A DNA stretch of 64,000 nt from Rhodobiaceae bacterium (GTDB taxonomy: Bacteria > Pseudomonadota > Alphaproteobacteria > Rhizobiales > Tepidamorphaceae). Each line of letters starts with the position of its first letter. Positions within the stretch are counted from its first letter, which is position 1. The DNA lies in NCBI GenBank assembly GCA_020637855.1, contig JACKJR010000007.1, forward strand, positions 1 to 64,000, read 5' to 3'. Below the pieces are notes generated by a model, which saw nothing but the letters and a program-made list of their open reading frames with translations, was not told the origin of the DNA and ran no database searches. A program made the translations under genes and the position numbers. This document shows, one piece after another, positions 9,256-18,654 of the stretch.

Positions 9256-10343
9256 GCGCTCGGCATGACCTCGGAAGCCTCGGCTGCTGCAAGCCGCTGT
9301 GCCTGATCTTCCGACACCAGCGCGTCGATGACCTCATCCAGCGCCTCGCCGGACAGGATCTGGTCGAGCTTGTAGAGCGTCAGGTTGATGCGGTGATCGG
9401 TCACGCGCCCTTGCGGGAAATTGTAGGTGCGAATGCGTTCCGAACGGTCGCCCGTGCCGACCTGGCTCTTGCGGGCGGCGGAACGTTCTGAATCCTGCCG
9501 CTCGCGCTCCATCTCGAACAGCCGCGCACGCAGCACCTTCATCGCCTGCGCCCGGTTCTGGTGCTGCGACTTCTCAGACGAGGTCACGACGATACCGGTC
9601 GGCAGGTGGGTGATGCGCACCGCGCTGTCGGTCGTGTTGACGTGCTGCCCGCCAGCGCCCGACGCACGCATCGTGTCGATGCGGATGTCTTCCTGCCTGA
9701 TCTCGACATCGACATCCTGGGCCTGCGGCAGAACCGCGACCGTTGCCGCGGATGTGTGTATGCGACCGCCGCCCTCGGTCTCCGGCACACGCTGCACCCG
9801 GTGCACGCCGGATTCGAACTTCAGCCGCGCATAAACACCCTGCCCCGAGACATCGAGAATCAGTTCCTTGTAGCCGCCAAGGCCGGTCTCGCTTGCCGAC
9901 AGAACGCTGACGCTCCAGCCGTGGTCTTCCGCATAGCGCTGGTACATGCGGGCCAGATCGCCTGCGAAAAGAGCTGCTTCCTCGCCGCCCGTGCCTGCGC
10001 GGATTTCCACAATCGCGCTGTTGTCGTCGGCATCGTCACGCGGCAGCAGCAAAACCTTCAGCTGCTGATCGAGATCTTCAAGCCGCGCGTCGAGTTCCTC
10101 GGCCTCGGCTGCGGCAAGTTCGCCCATCTCGTCATCGGTCGAAGCATCGTCGAGAATGGCTTCGAGCCCTTCGCGTTCGGAGAGCGCGGTACCACGGGCC
10201 CGGATCACGCTGACAAGCGGCTCAAGCTGCGCGCGCTCGCGCGACAGACGCACGATTTCTTCCGATTCAGCTGTATTGGCAAGCGCCGTTTCGATTCCCT
10301 CGAACTTGGCAACAATCGCCTTGAGATGGTCTTCGCGCATCAA
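9252..10343 (-). CDS. prfA: Peptide chain release factor 1
   Basis: A 363-residue class I release factor that recognises UAA/UAG and triggers peptide release. The GGQ motif is at residues 231-233 within GAGGQHVNTTDSAVRITH. The N-terminal PCRF domain is present and the length is normal for bacterial RF1. Two ATG codons are adjacent at the start (MMRED); either could be used. It is followed by prmC with a 4-bp overlap and preceded by ptsP with a 31-bp gap on the same strand. Confidence 0.96.
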   Translation of the reverse strand: MMREDHLKAIVAKFEGIETALANTAESEEIVRLSRERAQLEPLVSVIRARGTALSEREGLEAILDDASTDDEMGELAAAEAEELDARLEDLDQQLKVLLLPRDDADDNSAIVEIRAGTGGEEAALFAGDLARMYQRYAEDHGWSVSVLSASETGLGGYKELILDVSGQGVYARLKFESGVHRVQRVPETEGGGRIHTSAATVAVLPQAQDVDVEIRQEDIRIDTMRASGAGGQHVNTTDSAVRITHLPTGIVVTSSEKSQHQNRAQAMKVLRARLFEMERERQDSERSAARKSQVGTGDRSERIRTYNFPQGRVTDHRINLTLYKLDQILSGEALDEVIDALVSEDQAQRLAAAEASEVMPSA

Positions 10344-10374
10344 CTCTCCCGAAAGCCGGTCCTGAGATCAGGAC

Positions 10375-12645
10375 TCACTCGTCGATCTCGACGCCGTTTT
10401 CTTCAGCAAACCGGCGCAGCTCCTTGCGCAGATCACACGATGCATCGGCCAGCATGCAATCGAGAAACGCCTTGGCCTTGCCGGCGTCAAGGGACTGCAC
10501 CATCGCCTTGACCGGGCCGACCGCCGCAGCGGACATGGAAATGGTGCGCAATCCCACTGCCGCCAATGCCATCGCCGTCAGCGGGTGCGATGCCAGCTCG
10601 CCGCACAGACTGAGCGGGATGTTATTCCGTTCTGCAGCATTGCAGACATCCCTCAACACCCGCATGACCGGCACGCATAACGGATCGAAGCGGTTCGACA
10701 GCCGCGCATTCTCGCGGTCCACGGCATAAAGGAACTGGAACAGGTCGTTGCTGCCGATCGACAGGAAGTCTGCTTTGCCGGCGAGTTCATCGATCTGCCA
10801 GATCAATGCGGGCACCTCGACCATGACACCGAGCCTGATAGCGCTTGGCAGAACGTGCCCGAAGGATTTCAGTCGCTCAGCTTCGGCATTCACGATCGCA
10901 CGTGCCTGATCGAATTCGTTTAACTCCGAAATCATCGGGAACATGATCGACAGTTCACGCCCCGAAGCCGCCCGAAGAAGCGCGCGCATCTGCGCCTTGA
11001 GCAGAGCGGGCCTGTCCAGAGATATGCGGATCGCCCGCCACCCGAGCGCCGGATTCGGCTCTTCGGCCTGGCGCATGTAGGGAAGGATCTTGTCTCCGCC
11101 GACATCAAGCGAGCGGAACACGACCGGCTTGCCGCCGGCGGCATCGAGTATGGTGCTGTAGAAGGCTTCCTGCTCGCCGATACGCGGGTAGTTCGAAGCC
11201 AGCATGAATTGCAGCTCGGTGCGGAACAGCCCGATGCCCGACGCACCGGTTTCCGCCAGATGCGGAAGATCGACCGTCAGTCCGGCATTCATCATCAGCG
11301 TCATTGTGACGCCGTCCTTTGTCACCGCTGGCGTGTCACGCAGCTGCTGGAAGCGTTCCTGCCGCTTCGCGCGCATGCGCACCTTGTCGACATAGGCGTT
11401 TTCAACATCAGACGCCGGGCGAAGGTGCACGTCTCCGCTGGTGCCATCGACGATAATCGGATCGCCATTCTTGAGAAGATCGAGAACGCTGTCGAGCTGT
11501 CCGACGCACGGGATACCGAGCGCCCGCGCCACGATCGTCACATGCGCCGTCGCAGACCCTTCCTCGAGCACCAGCGCGCGAAGCCGTTCGCGGTTGTAAT
11601 CGAGCAGCTCCGCCGGCCCCATGTTGCGGGCAACGACGATCGCATCCCTGGGCAATTCGCCGCTGCCGGGATGCCCGCTCCAGCCCACGAGCTCGCGCAG
11701 CAGCCTGTTGGCAAGGTCGTCAAGATCGTGCAGCCGCTCGCGGATATACGGATCGGTCTGGCGGACGAGCTGGGCCCGCGTCTCATTTTGCACGCGCTCG
11801 ACGGCTGCTTCCGCCGTCAGGCCGGTATTGATCGCCTCGCGGATGCGCCGCGCCCAGCCCCGGTCGCGGGCAAACATCCGGTAGCTTTCCAGAACATCGA
11901 CATGATCGCCGCCACCCTCGCCAAGGCCGGGGTGCTGCATCAGGTCGTCAACCGAGCTCTTCAGCGATTCAAGCGCCTTGTCGAGCCGCTCAAGCTCGGC
12001 CTCGGCATCCTCGGCGATCAGTTTTTTGACCTCGACGCGCGGCTCGTGCAGGACCGCGTGCCCAAGCGCGATCCCGTCGGCGAATGAACGTCCGGACAGA
12101 CGCTGCGGCCGTTGCAGCGCGAGCTCGGTCCCGGGCTTCGCCAGGGTCTGAAGCTCGCCTGCGGAAATCATTTCGGCGAGAACGATCGAAATGGTCTGAA
12201 GCGCCTCGACCTCTTCTTCCGAATACGTCCGCCGCGCCATATTCTGCACGACGATGACGCCAAGCGTCTGGCCGCCGCGCAGGACGGGAACGCCAAGGAA
12301 GGAGTGATAGATTTCTTCGCCCGTTTCCGGGAAATACGCAAAGGCCGGATGACTTTGTGCGTCAGGCAGGTTAAGCGGCTGCGCCTCGCGCGCGATGACG
12401 CCGACGAGGCCCTGTCCGAGCCGCATCGAGGTCTTGTGCACGGCTTCGGCTTTAAGGCCTTCGGTTGCGAAGAGTTCCAGCGTGCCGTCGCCCCGCATGA
12501 CATAGACGGAGCACACTTCCGCGACCATGTTGGCGGCAACAAGCACGACGATGCGATCCAGCCGCTCTTGTGCGCTGACCTGCTCGGCCATCACCTCGCG
12601 CAGGCGGCGCAGCATTACGCGTGGTCCGCCTATCGAGCTCCGCAT
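10375..12645 (-). CDS. ptsP: Phosphoenolpyruvate-protein phosphotransferase PtsP (EI-Ntr)
   Basis: The 756-residue first enzyme of the nitrogen-type PTS, which takes phosphate from PEP and passes it to NPr and then EIIA-Ntr. The N-terminal GAF domain (about residues 15-160; SFLGVPVLRGGQTLGVIVVQ) senses a small molecule (glutamine in studied rhizobia). The phosphohistidine domain follows, with H368 in GSATAHVTIVAR, and then the PEP-utiliser TIM barrel with GIGLFRTELQF, SLDVGGDK and SIGSNDLFQF. Length matches other alphaproteobacterial EI-Ntr. Its neighbours lysC and prfA are the common arrangement in this group. Confidence 0.96.
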   Translation of the reverse strand: MRSSIGGPRVMLRRLREVMAEQVSAQERLDRIVVLVAANMVAEVCSVYVMRGDGTLELFATEGLKAEAVHKTSMRLGQGLVGVIAREAQPLNLPDAQSHPAFAYFPETGEEIYHSFLGVPVLRGGQTLGVIVVQNMARRTYSEEEVEALQTISIVLAEMISAGELQTLAKPGTELALQRPQRLSGRSFADGIALGHAVLHEPRVEVKKLIAEDAEAELERLDKALESLKSSVDDLMQHPGLGEGGGDHVDVLESYRMFARDRGWARRIREAINTGLTAEAAVERVQNETRAQLVRQTDPYIRERLHDLDDLANRLLRELVGWSGHPGSGELPRDAIVVARNMGPAELLDYNRERLRALVLEEGSATAHVTIVARALGIPCVGQLDSVLDLLKNGDPIIVDGTSGDVHLRPASDVENAYVDKVRMRAKRQERFQQLRDTPAVTKDGVTMTLMMNAGLTVDLPHLAETGASGIGLFRTELQFMLASNYPRIGEQEAFYSTILDAAGGKPVVFRSLDVGGDKILPYMRQAEEPNPALGWRAIRISLDRPALLKAQMRALLRAASGRELSIMFPMISELNEFDQARAIVNAEAERLKSFGHVLPSAIRLGVMVEVPALIWQIDELAGKADFLSIGSNDLFQFLYAVDRENARLSNRFDPLCVPVMRVLRDVCNAAERNNIPLSLCGELASHPLTAMALAAVGLRTISMSAAAVGPVKAMVQSLDAGKAKAFLDCMLADASCDLRKELRRFAEENGVEIDE

Positions 12646-12739
12646 CCGCTCCGGGCCTCATGTCAAATGCGCACGGCTTTACCCGCAGCCGCTTGGGTCC
12701 CAGTTTGAACCAAGCGCCGCTGCAACGCGCAAGCCGTAT

Positions 12740-13993
12740 CTATTGCGTGTCCAGCCCGTATAGCGAATGCAGCGTGCGCACCGCAAGTTCGGTGAAGGCT
12801 GCATCGATCAGCACGGAAATCTTGATTTCCGAGGTGGTGATGGCACGAATGTTGATGTTGCGCTGCGCAAGCGCACGGAACGCATCCGCCGCAACACCGG
12901 CGTGAGACCGCATGCCGATCCCGATCACCGAGACCTTGACGACGTCCGTAGCGCCTTCCAGAGCCGCATACTCGATCTCGCCGCGCTGCTTCTCGATGGT
13001 CGCCAGCGCCTTCTTGTAGTCCGCTTCGGGAACGGTGAACGTGATGTCGGTCTCATTGCCGCCCTCGCCCACGTTCTGGACGATCATGTCGACATTGATA
13101 TTGGCATCCGCGAGCGGCCCGAAGACGGCGGCTGCAACACCCGGCTTGTCCTGAACGCGCCTTAGCGTGATCTGCGCCTCGTCCTTGGAATAGGCGATAC
13201 CGGTCACCGTGTTCTTTTCCACGATCTCATCCTCGTCACAAATCAGCGTTCCGACAGGTTCGTTGGCTCCCACGATAGACGGGGATTCCGGATCGTCGAA
13301 GGACGATCTTACGAATGTCCGCACGCCATGCACCATGGCCATCTCGACCGAGCGCACCTGAAGCACCTTGGCGCCGAGCGACGCCATTTCGAGCATTTCC
13401 TCGTAAGCGATCTTCTCCAGCCGCTGCGCCTTGGGCACGATGCGCGGATCGGTCGTGTAGACGCCATCGACATCGGTATAGATGTCACAGCGGTCCGCGC
13501 CGACCGCAGCCGCGACCGCCACGGCACTCGTATCGGAACCACCACGGCCCAGCGTGGTGATGCGGTTGTCGGGCCCGATACCCTGGAAGCCTGCGATAAC
13601 CGCGACCTGGCCGCTGCTGATGCGTTCGATGAGCAGCGGACACTCGATCGTTTCGATGCGCGCGGCCCCATGCGCCCCATCGGTCCGGATCGGAATCTGC
13701 CATCCGAGCCAGGAACGGGCATTCACACCCATCGACTGCAGGGCAATCGCAAGCAATCCGGAGGTCACCTGCTCACCGGACGCAACCAGGGCGTCATATT
13801 CGCGCGCATCGTGCAGCGGCGACATGTCCCTGCAATAGCCGACCAGCTTGTTGGTCTCGCCCGCCATGGCGGAAACGACCACGGCCACTTCATGACCGGC
13901 ATCGACCTCGCGCTTCACATGCCGCGCGACGTTGCGGATGCGGTCAAGGTCGGCGACGGACGTCCCGCCGAATTTCAGAACAAGGCGGCCCAT
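12740..13993 (-). CDS. lysC: Aspartate kinase
   Basis: A 417-residue enzyme phosphorylating L-aspartate, the first step to lysine, threonine and methionine. The N-terminus MGRLVLKFGGTSVAD carries the kinase KFGGTS motif. The kinase domain runs to about 245, and two C-terminal ACT domains (about 265-410) give feedback control. The open frame extends 17 codons further upstream, but the ATG at 13993 gives the family N-terminus. It starts 136 bp from the divergent ubiG. An imperfect stem (12690-12696 with 12710-12716) without a T run lies between it and ptsP. Confidence 0.96.
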   Translation of the reverse strand: MGRLVLKFGGTSVADLDRIRNVARHVKREVDAGHEVAVVVSAMAGETNKLVGYCRDMSPLHDAREYDALVASGEQVTSGLLAIALQSMGVNARSWLGWQIPIRTDGAHGAARIETIECPLLIERISSGQVAVIAGFQGIGPDNRITTLGRGGSDTSAVAVAAAVGADRCDIYTDVDGVYTTDPRIVPKAQRLEKIAYEEMLEMASLGAKVLQVRSVEMAMVHGVRTFVRSSFDDPESPSIVGANEPVGTLICDEDEIVEKNTVTGIAYSKDEAQITLRRVQDKPGVAAAVFGPLADANINVDMIVQNVGEGGNETDITFTVPEADYKKALATIEKQRGEIEYAALEGATDVVKVSVIGIGMRSHAGVAADAFRALAQRNINIRAITTSEIKISVLIDAAFTELAVRTLHSLYGLDTQ

Positions 13994-14128
13994 GCTGCGG
14001 GTCCCCGGACAGGCTTCATGAATGGACAAAGGCCGGGCTTCCATATCCTACTGGGGATGGACGCCCTGCAATGCGGCGCCTACTTAATCGCTTGCAATCG
14101 CCAACGCAACAGGACCACAACAGCATTC

Positions 14129-14881
14129 ATGACAAAGGCCGCCCCACAGCGAACCACCATTGATGATGCCGAAGTCGCACGATTCTCGGCCCTGTCGCGC
14201 GAATGGTGGAACCCGGCCGGCAAGTTCCGGGTACTACACAAGTTCAACCCGGTCCGCCTTGCCTATATCCGCGATCATGTCTGCAGCCATTTCGGCCACA
14301 GCCCGCAATCGAGCAAACCTTTTGAAGGCTTGCGCATCCTCGACATAGGCTGCGGCGGCGGACTGATAGCCGAACCGATGGCACGATTGGGAGCCGAGGT
14401 TGTCGCCGCCGACGCCTCGCGCACAAATATCGAGGTTGCCAAGATCCACGCAGAAGAATCCGGCGTGCCCGTGGACTACCGCGAGACCACCGCCGAAGCC
14501 CTTGCCGAGGCTGGCGAGCAATTCGACATCGTGCTCAACCTTGAAGTCGTTGAGCACGTCGCAGACGTGAACCTCTTCATGGAAGCCTGCTGCGCGATGG
14601 TGAAGCCCGGCGGGTTGATGTTCGTCGCCACCATCAACCGCACGCCAAAGGCTTTCGCGCTGGCAATCGTCGGCGCCGAATACGTTCTCGGCTGGCTGCC
14701 GAAGGGCACGCATAGCTGGGACAAGTTCGTCACGCCGGCAGAACTCGATGAAGCCCTCGCCGGCAATGGCATGCACCGCATCGATCAGACCGGCGTCTTC
14801 TACAACGTGCTGATGGACCAATGGCGCCCCGCACGAGACATGGACGTCAATTACATGATCCTTGCCGCCAAGCCGGCTTGA
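14129..14881 (+). CDS. ubiG: Bifunctional 2-polyprenyl-6-hydroxyphenol / 3-demethylubiquinol O-methyltransferase UbiG
   Basis: A 250-residue SAM-dependent O-methyltransferase acting twice in ubiquinone biosynthesis. Family features: FSALSREWWNPAGKFRVLHKFNP near the N-terminus (residues about 16-38; abbreviated), motif I LDIGCGGGLIAEPMARLGA (about 71-89), and LEVVEHVADV (about 140). The open frame runs far upstream across lysC, but the ATG at 14129 gives the UbiG N-terminus. Divergent from lysC, a common rhizobial arrangement. Confidence 0.95.
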   Translation: MTKAAPQRTTIDDAEVARFSALSREWWNPAGKFRVLHKFNPVRLAYIRDHVCSHFGHSPQSSKPFEGLRILDIGCGGGLIAEPMARLGAEVVAADASRTNIEVAKIHAEESGVPVDYRETTAEALAEAGEQFDIVLNLEVVEHVADVNLFMEACCAMVKPGGLMFVATINRTPKAFALAIVGAEYVLGWLPKGTHSWDKFVTPAELDEALAGNGMHRIDQTGVFYNVLMDQWRPARDMDVNYMILAAKPA

Positions 14882-14884
14882 AAC

Positions 14885-15298
14885 ATGTTCGTTCTGGACC
14901 CGCAACTGGAAGCCGACACGCTGCACGTCACCGACATGCGGCTTTGCACGGTACGGCTGATGAACGATGCCAACTACCCCTGGGCAATCCTCGTCCCGCA
15001 GCGACAGGGTATGGCTGACCTGATCGACCTTACGCCAGCCGACCGCGCCACGCTTGCACTCGAAGTCGATTCAGTATCGAGCGCGCTGAAATCGCTCACC
15101 GGATGTCACAAGCTGAACGTCGCGGCACTGGGCAACGTCGTTCGACAGTTGCACGTGCACGTCATTGCGCGGTTCGAGCATGATGCCGCGTGGCCCGCCC
15201 CGGTCTGGGGCAAGGTCGCAGCAAGAGCATATGATAACGGGTTGGGTGAAATGCTGGCGAACGACCTGGCAAAGGCCGTCGCGGTGCGACGCGCCTAG
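14885..15298 (+). CDS. HIT family protein
   Basis: A 137-residue histidine-triad protein, a superfamily of nucleotide hydrolases/transferases. The catalytic strand reads RQLHVHVIARF, so the first position of the HxHxHxx triad is glutamine and the other two are histidine. This variant occurs in a distinct group of small bacterial HIT proteins, so activity is likely but the substrate is unknown. It begins 3 bp after the ubiG stop and is probably translated from the same transcript. It is convergent with the homocysteine S-methyltransferase gene (14-bp gap). Confidence 0.88.
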   Translation: MFVLDPQLEADTLHVTDMRLCTVRLMNDANYPWAILVPQRQGMADLIDLTPADRATLALEVDSVSSALKSLTGCHKLNVAALGNVVRQLHVHVIARFEHDAAWPAPVWGKVAARAYDNGLGEMLANDLAKAVAVRRA

Positions 15299-15312
15299 CG
15301 ACGCAACGGGTG

Positions 15313-16263
15313 TTAGGCTGCGTGCGCCTCGCGCACATTGCTCGCAATACAATCGAGGTGCTTGTCCCAGGTTCCACAGCAGCCGCCCCATATGTCGATA
15401 CCGGGATAGCGATTGGCGAGGTCACCCAGCTGTTGGCCCAGTTCGACCGGGTCGCCTTCCTCGATATGACCGAGCTTGCACAGGGACACTTTGTCCATGC
15501 GTGCCGCGTTCGGGCGGACCGAGCGCAGCCGCGAAGTCCACTCCCCCGGCTCTAGTGCCGGTTCGAACTCGTCCGGGTGGGAGCAGTTGATGCCGTAGGA
15601 ATCGGGCCGCGCCGCGCCCGCTTTGGCATCCGTCGCCTCCACGGCCTCCTTGAGCGTCGGTCCCGATCGTAGCTTGTGGTCGCTCGTCAGAGTGAACGAC
15701 ACATTAACCGGCAGACCAATATCCGCTGCCGCACGGCTCACCCCGACGGCTTCCGGGACGTTGTTGAACGTCGCCGCCCAAACGAGGTCGACGCCACAAT
15801 CCTTCAGTGTCTGCAATTGCACGGAGTGATAGTCCTGCGCGGATTCAGCGGTGATCTCCGCGTTCAGCGAATAGGCATCACCGCGCGGACCCACACAACC
15901 GCAGATGACGGTCTCCGGCAAGTCGTCGGCATAGGGGCTTGCAACCTGTCGCAGGAACTCGATGCACTTGTGCTGCATCTCGGCCAACCCGTCCCGGGAG
16001 TAGCCGAGCTTCCCGCCCCAGTCCGGGCTGGCACGGTAATCGAAACCCGCCATCGCCGCGCCAAACCCGTTTGCCGCCGCGACGTCGAGATAGCGCCGGT
16101 ACATGCCTTGCAGGTCCAATACCGCGCCTGGGTCGTTGAGTAGTTCGAACATCGCGAACTCGCGAAGCTTGTGCCCGTAACGATACATGATTTCGGTCTC
16201 TGTCCCGCCCTCGGTCAGGAACAGCGTGCCTGGTGTGGCAGCCTCGAAGGTTACGGTCTGCAT
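15313..16263 (-). CDS. Homocysteine S-methyltransferase family protein
   Basis: A 316-residue zinc-dependent methyltransferase that would move a methyl group from a donor such as S-methylmethionine or a betaine to homocysteine, making methionine. The three zinc cysteines are visible: C227 in INCSHP and C295/C296 in WGGCCGT. The barrel N-terminus LTEGGTETEIMYR is typical. I prefer the ATG at 16263; a longer frame begins with TTG at 16302 and has no ribosome site. It is divergent from a SAM-dependent methyltransferase (16434). No cobalamin-binding domain is attached, so it is not MetH. The donor is not determinable from sequence. Confidence 0.88.
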   Translation of the reverse strand: MQTVTFEAATPGTLFLTEGGTETEIMYRYGHKLREFAMFELLNDPGAVLDLQGMYRRYLDVAAANGFGAAMAGFDYRASPDWGGKLGYSRDGLAEMQHKCIEFLRQVASPYADDLPETVICGCVGPRGDAYSLNAEITAESAQDYHSVQLQTLKDCGVDLVWAATFNNVPEAVGVSRAAADIGLPVNVSFTLTSDHKLRSGPTLKEAVEATDAKAGAARPDSYGINCSHPDEFEPALEPGEWTSRLRSVRPNAARMDKVSLCKLGHIEEGDPVELGQQLGDLANRYPGIDIWGGCCGTWDKHLDCIASNVREAHAA

Positions 16264-16433
16264 GATGATCGGTCCCGTCGGAATCAAGTGCGCTTGCTCC
16301 AACGGTAGGAGGTGAGCGCCGTTGGCTCAAGGGCCGCAGCCATCCGCGAAGATTGAGTCATCGATTCTTTCATCCGTTGGCCATTACCGGATCTTGTGGC
16401 AGGGTTCGGTTAGGGTTTGCCGGAGAAGAGCAG

Positions 16434-17288
16434 ATGGCAGAGGCGATTACAGAGCAGGGCCGCAAGGTCGCCGCTCATTGGTCCGGACTCGCCATTACCT
16501 ACGAGGGTGCGGTCGAGGTACTGCGAGCGGCTGGAATTGATCCGGCGGCAGCCCGGGCCGAGGACTTGCATGCGATCGACATGATCCACATGGGCGGCCT
16601 TGCCGCCACGGATGCGCTCGCCCAGCAGGCCGGGATAAGCCCCGGCGAGCGTGTGCTCGATGTCGGAGCAGGTGTCGGAGGATCGTCCCGGCGTTTCGCT
16701 GATCGATACGGCGCAATCGTCACGTCCGTCGAGCTGTCGGAAACACTCGCAAGAACCGCCGAACGCCTGAACGAGCTTGTGGGATTGTCATCAAAGGTAA
16801 CTGTCATGAACGCGAGCGCGCTTTCCCTCCCGGTGGAAAGCGCAAACTTCGACGTGGTTGTCATGCAGCATGTCGCGATGCAGATCGCCGAGAAGGATCA
16901 ACTCTTCGGCGAACTGTCCAGAGCGCTCGCGCCCGGTGGCAGGCTTGCGCTGCACGAGATTTTCTCTGGTGAAGGCGAACTGCGCTGGCCGCTTGCCTGG
17001 GCAACGGATCCATCCATGTCTGCGCTCGAACCCCTGGAATCCGCAATGGCGCGTCTGCGTGGGCTCGGCCTCTCCCCCGGTGAGTTCGTTGATGAATCCG
17101 AACTCGGACAGCATTTTCATTTAAACGTTATCGAGCGATGGGGGCCCGCAGCAGACGCGAATAAAACAGCGAGCGGCCTGGCACCCGAGGTCTTGAAGAA
17201 GCGCGTAGCCGCTTCACGCGCCATGGAACACAATCTACGGGTCGGCTCGTTGAGAGTGGGACGTCTCGTCGCTGTAAACGCAGCCTGA
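16434..17288 (+). CDS. Class I SAM-dependent methyltransferase (small-molecule type)
   Basis: A 284-residue methyltransferase with motif I VLDVGAGVGGSSRRFADRYG (about residues 76-95), SVELSE (about 102), and FDVVVMQHVAMQI, then a lid region and a HLNVIERWG segment near 220. The overall pattern resembles sarcosine/dimethylglycine-type or other small-molecule methyltransferases more than RNA or protein methylases; this is inference. GGAGAAGAG precedes the ATG at 16434, which decides the start. It faces away from the homocysteine S-methyltransferase and its stop codon directly abuts the stop codon of the opposing DUF1178 gene with no bases between. Confidence 0.8.
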   Translation: MAEAITEQGRKVAAHWSGLAITYEGAVEVLRAAGIDPAAARAEDLHAIDMIHMGGLAATDALAQQAGISPGERVLDVGAGVGGSSRRFADRYGAIVTSVELSETLARTAERLNELVGLSSKVTVMNASALSLPVESANFDVVVMQHVAMQIAEKDQLFGELSRALAPGGRLALHEIFSGEGELRWPLAWATDPSMSALEPLESAMARLRGLGLSPGEFVDESELGQHFHLNVIERWGPAADANKTASGLAPEVLKKRVAASRAMEHNLRVGSLRVGRLVAVNAA

Positions 17289-17780
17289 TTAGTTCTGGTC
17301 CTCGGGCAGGTGGGGAAGCGGGTAGACCTCTATCCCCTCTTCCTCAAGCGCCTTGGTATCCTCGGTGGACGCCTCGCCATAGATACCGCGGGCTGGCACC
17401 TCGCCGTAATGGATCTTGCGCGCTTCCTCGGCAAAGCCCGGCCCGACATAGTCGGAATTCTCAACCACCGCCTTGCGCAGCTGACGCAACGCGGAACGCA
17501 CCTCTTCCGGCATGCCCGGTCCTGCCGCAGCCGCAACGGGCTGCTGGACAGGTGCTTGCGGCACATCCGTGTGATCCGGCCCTGCGCTCCGCCCCTTGCC
17601 GCTCCGGTCATTGTCCGTGCGCTTAACCGAAGGCGCCATCAGCGCCTTGTGGACATCGGCTGAACCGCACACCGCACAGGTCACGAGCCCGCGCGCGGCC
17701 TGCGTGTCGAAATCCGCGGAGCCCGAAAACCACGCTTCGAAGTCGTGCCCGTTGCCGCAGCAAAGCGCGTAGCGGATCAA
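17289..17780 (-). CDS. DUF1178 family protein
   Basis: A 163-residue protein with the DUF1178 signature: MIRYALCCGNGHDFEAWF at the N-terminus and a CAVCGS pair near residue 36, together a probable zinc ribbon. The middle is variable and the C-terminus (NSDYVGPGFAEEARKIHYGE, about 112-131) is conserved in the family. The function is unknown. Its start overlaps the stop of the upstream nitrilase gene by 4 bp, implying coupled translation; this pairing is common in Alphaproteobacteria. Confidence 0.92.
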   Translation of the reverse strand: MIRYALCCGNGHDFEAWFSGSADFDTQAARGLVTCAVCGSADVHKALMAPSVKRTDNDRSGKGRSAGPDHTDVPQAPVQQPVAAAAGPGMPEEVRSALRQLRKAVVENSDYVGPGFAEEARKIHYGEVPARGIYGEASTEDTKALEEEGIEVYPLPHLPEDQN

Positions 17781-18631
17781 GATGCCCTCCGTGCAGGTTC
17801 GCCAGCGGATGTCTCAAGCGTGACTGCCCGGTCATGGGTCAGGGCGGGGATGCGCGAGCGCGCCTCGTCCACCAATGCCGTATCAATCTCGGCCATGATC
17901 ACACCGGGCTCGGTGCCGGCTTCCGCCAGTATCCGCCCCCAGGGGTCAATGATCAGTGAATGGCCGAATGTGTCGCGGCCGTTCTCGTGGTGACCGCCCT
18001 GGGCCGCAGAAACGACAAAACAGCCGGTTTCGATGGCCCGTGCACGCTGCAGCACATGCCAGTGGGCTTCACCCGTCACCTTGGTGAAGGCTGCGGGAAT
18101 TGAAAGCATCGTCGCCCCCGCATGGGCAAGCGTACGGTAGAGATAGGCAAAGCGCAGGTCGTAGCAGATGCTCAAGCCCAGCCGCAGCCATGGCAGGTCG
18201 GCCGTGACGGCCTTGCTCCCCGGCTTGTAGGTTTTCGATTCCCGGTAAGTCTCCCCGCTCGGCAGATCGACATCGAACATGTGGATCTTGTCGTAGCGTG
18301 CCGCGATCGCCCCTTCAGGCGAAAACACGAAGGCGCGATTGGCCGCCTCATGCTCGCCGGTGCGGATCGCGAGCGAGCCGATATGCAGCCATATGCCGAG
18401 TTCCTTCGCCAGCGCCGCGAAGCGTTTAACCCCGGCATCGTCCTCTTCCGCCACGATGGTCGAGAACAGAACCTTCGGGTTCAGTTCCATGATCGCGGTC
18501 TGCTCGGGCGTCTGGATATAATCCGCGCCGCTCCTGGCCGCCTCGCGGATCAGCACGTCCGCCGCATCGAGATTGGCCGTGACATCGCGTCCGCCGCAAA
18601 GCTGCACGCAGGCTGCCTGAAACTTGCTCAT
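17777..18631 (-). CDS. Carbon-nitrogen hydrolase (nitrilase superfamily, Nit1/Nit2-like)
   Basis: A 284-residue cytoplasmic amidohydrolase. The Glu-Lys-Cys catalytic triad can be placed: a glutamate in IQTPEQTA (about 43), the lysine in YDKIHMFDVD (about 113), and the cysteine in LSICYDLRF (about 153). This form is typical of Nit1/Nit2 enzymes, which hydrolyse omega-amides or deaminated glutathione (inference from family). It lies between grxC and DUF1178 on the same strand; the grxC-nitrilase-DUF1178 run would fit a repair or thiol-metabolism role. Confidence 0.92.
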   Translation of the reverse strand: MSKFQAACVQLCGGRDVTANLDAADVLIREAARSGADYIQTPEQTAIMELNPKVLFSTIVAEEDDAGVKRFAALAKELGIWLHIGSLAIRTGEHEAANRAFVFSPEGAIAARYDKIHMFDVDLPSGETYRESKTYKPGSKAVTADLPWLRLGLSICYDLRFAYLYRTLAHAGATMLSIPAAFTKVTGEAHWHVLQRARAIETGCFVVSAAQGGHHENGRDTFGHSLIIDPWGRILAEAGTEPGVIMAEIDTALVDEARSRIPALTHDRAVTLETSAGEPARRAS

Positions 18632-18654
18632 GAACCATCCACCCTCTGCACCGG

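Noticed and set aside
12690..12716. Hairpin between lysC and ptsP as a terminator
   Set aside because: The 7-bp stem has a 13-nt loop and no T run on either strand.
13328..14128. A 267-codon N-terminal extension of UbiG
   Set aside because: It runs antisense through lysC; the conserved UbiG N-terminus begins at 14129.
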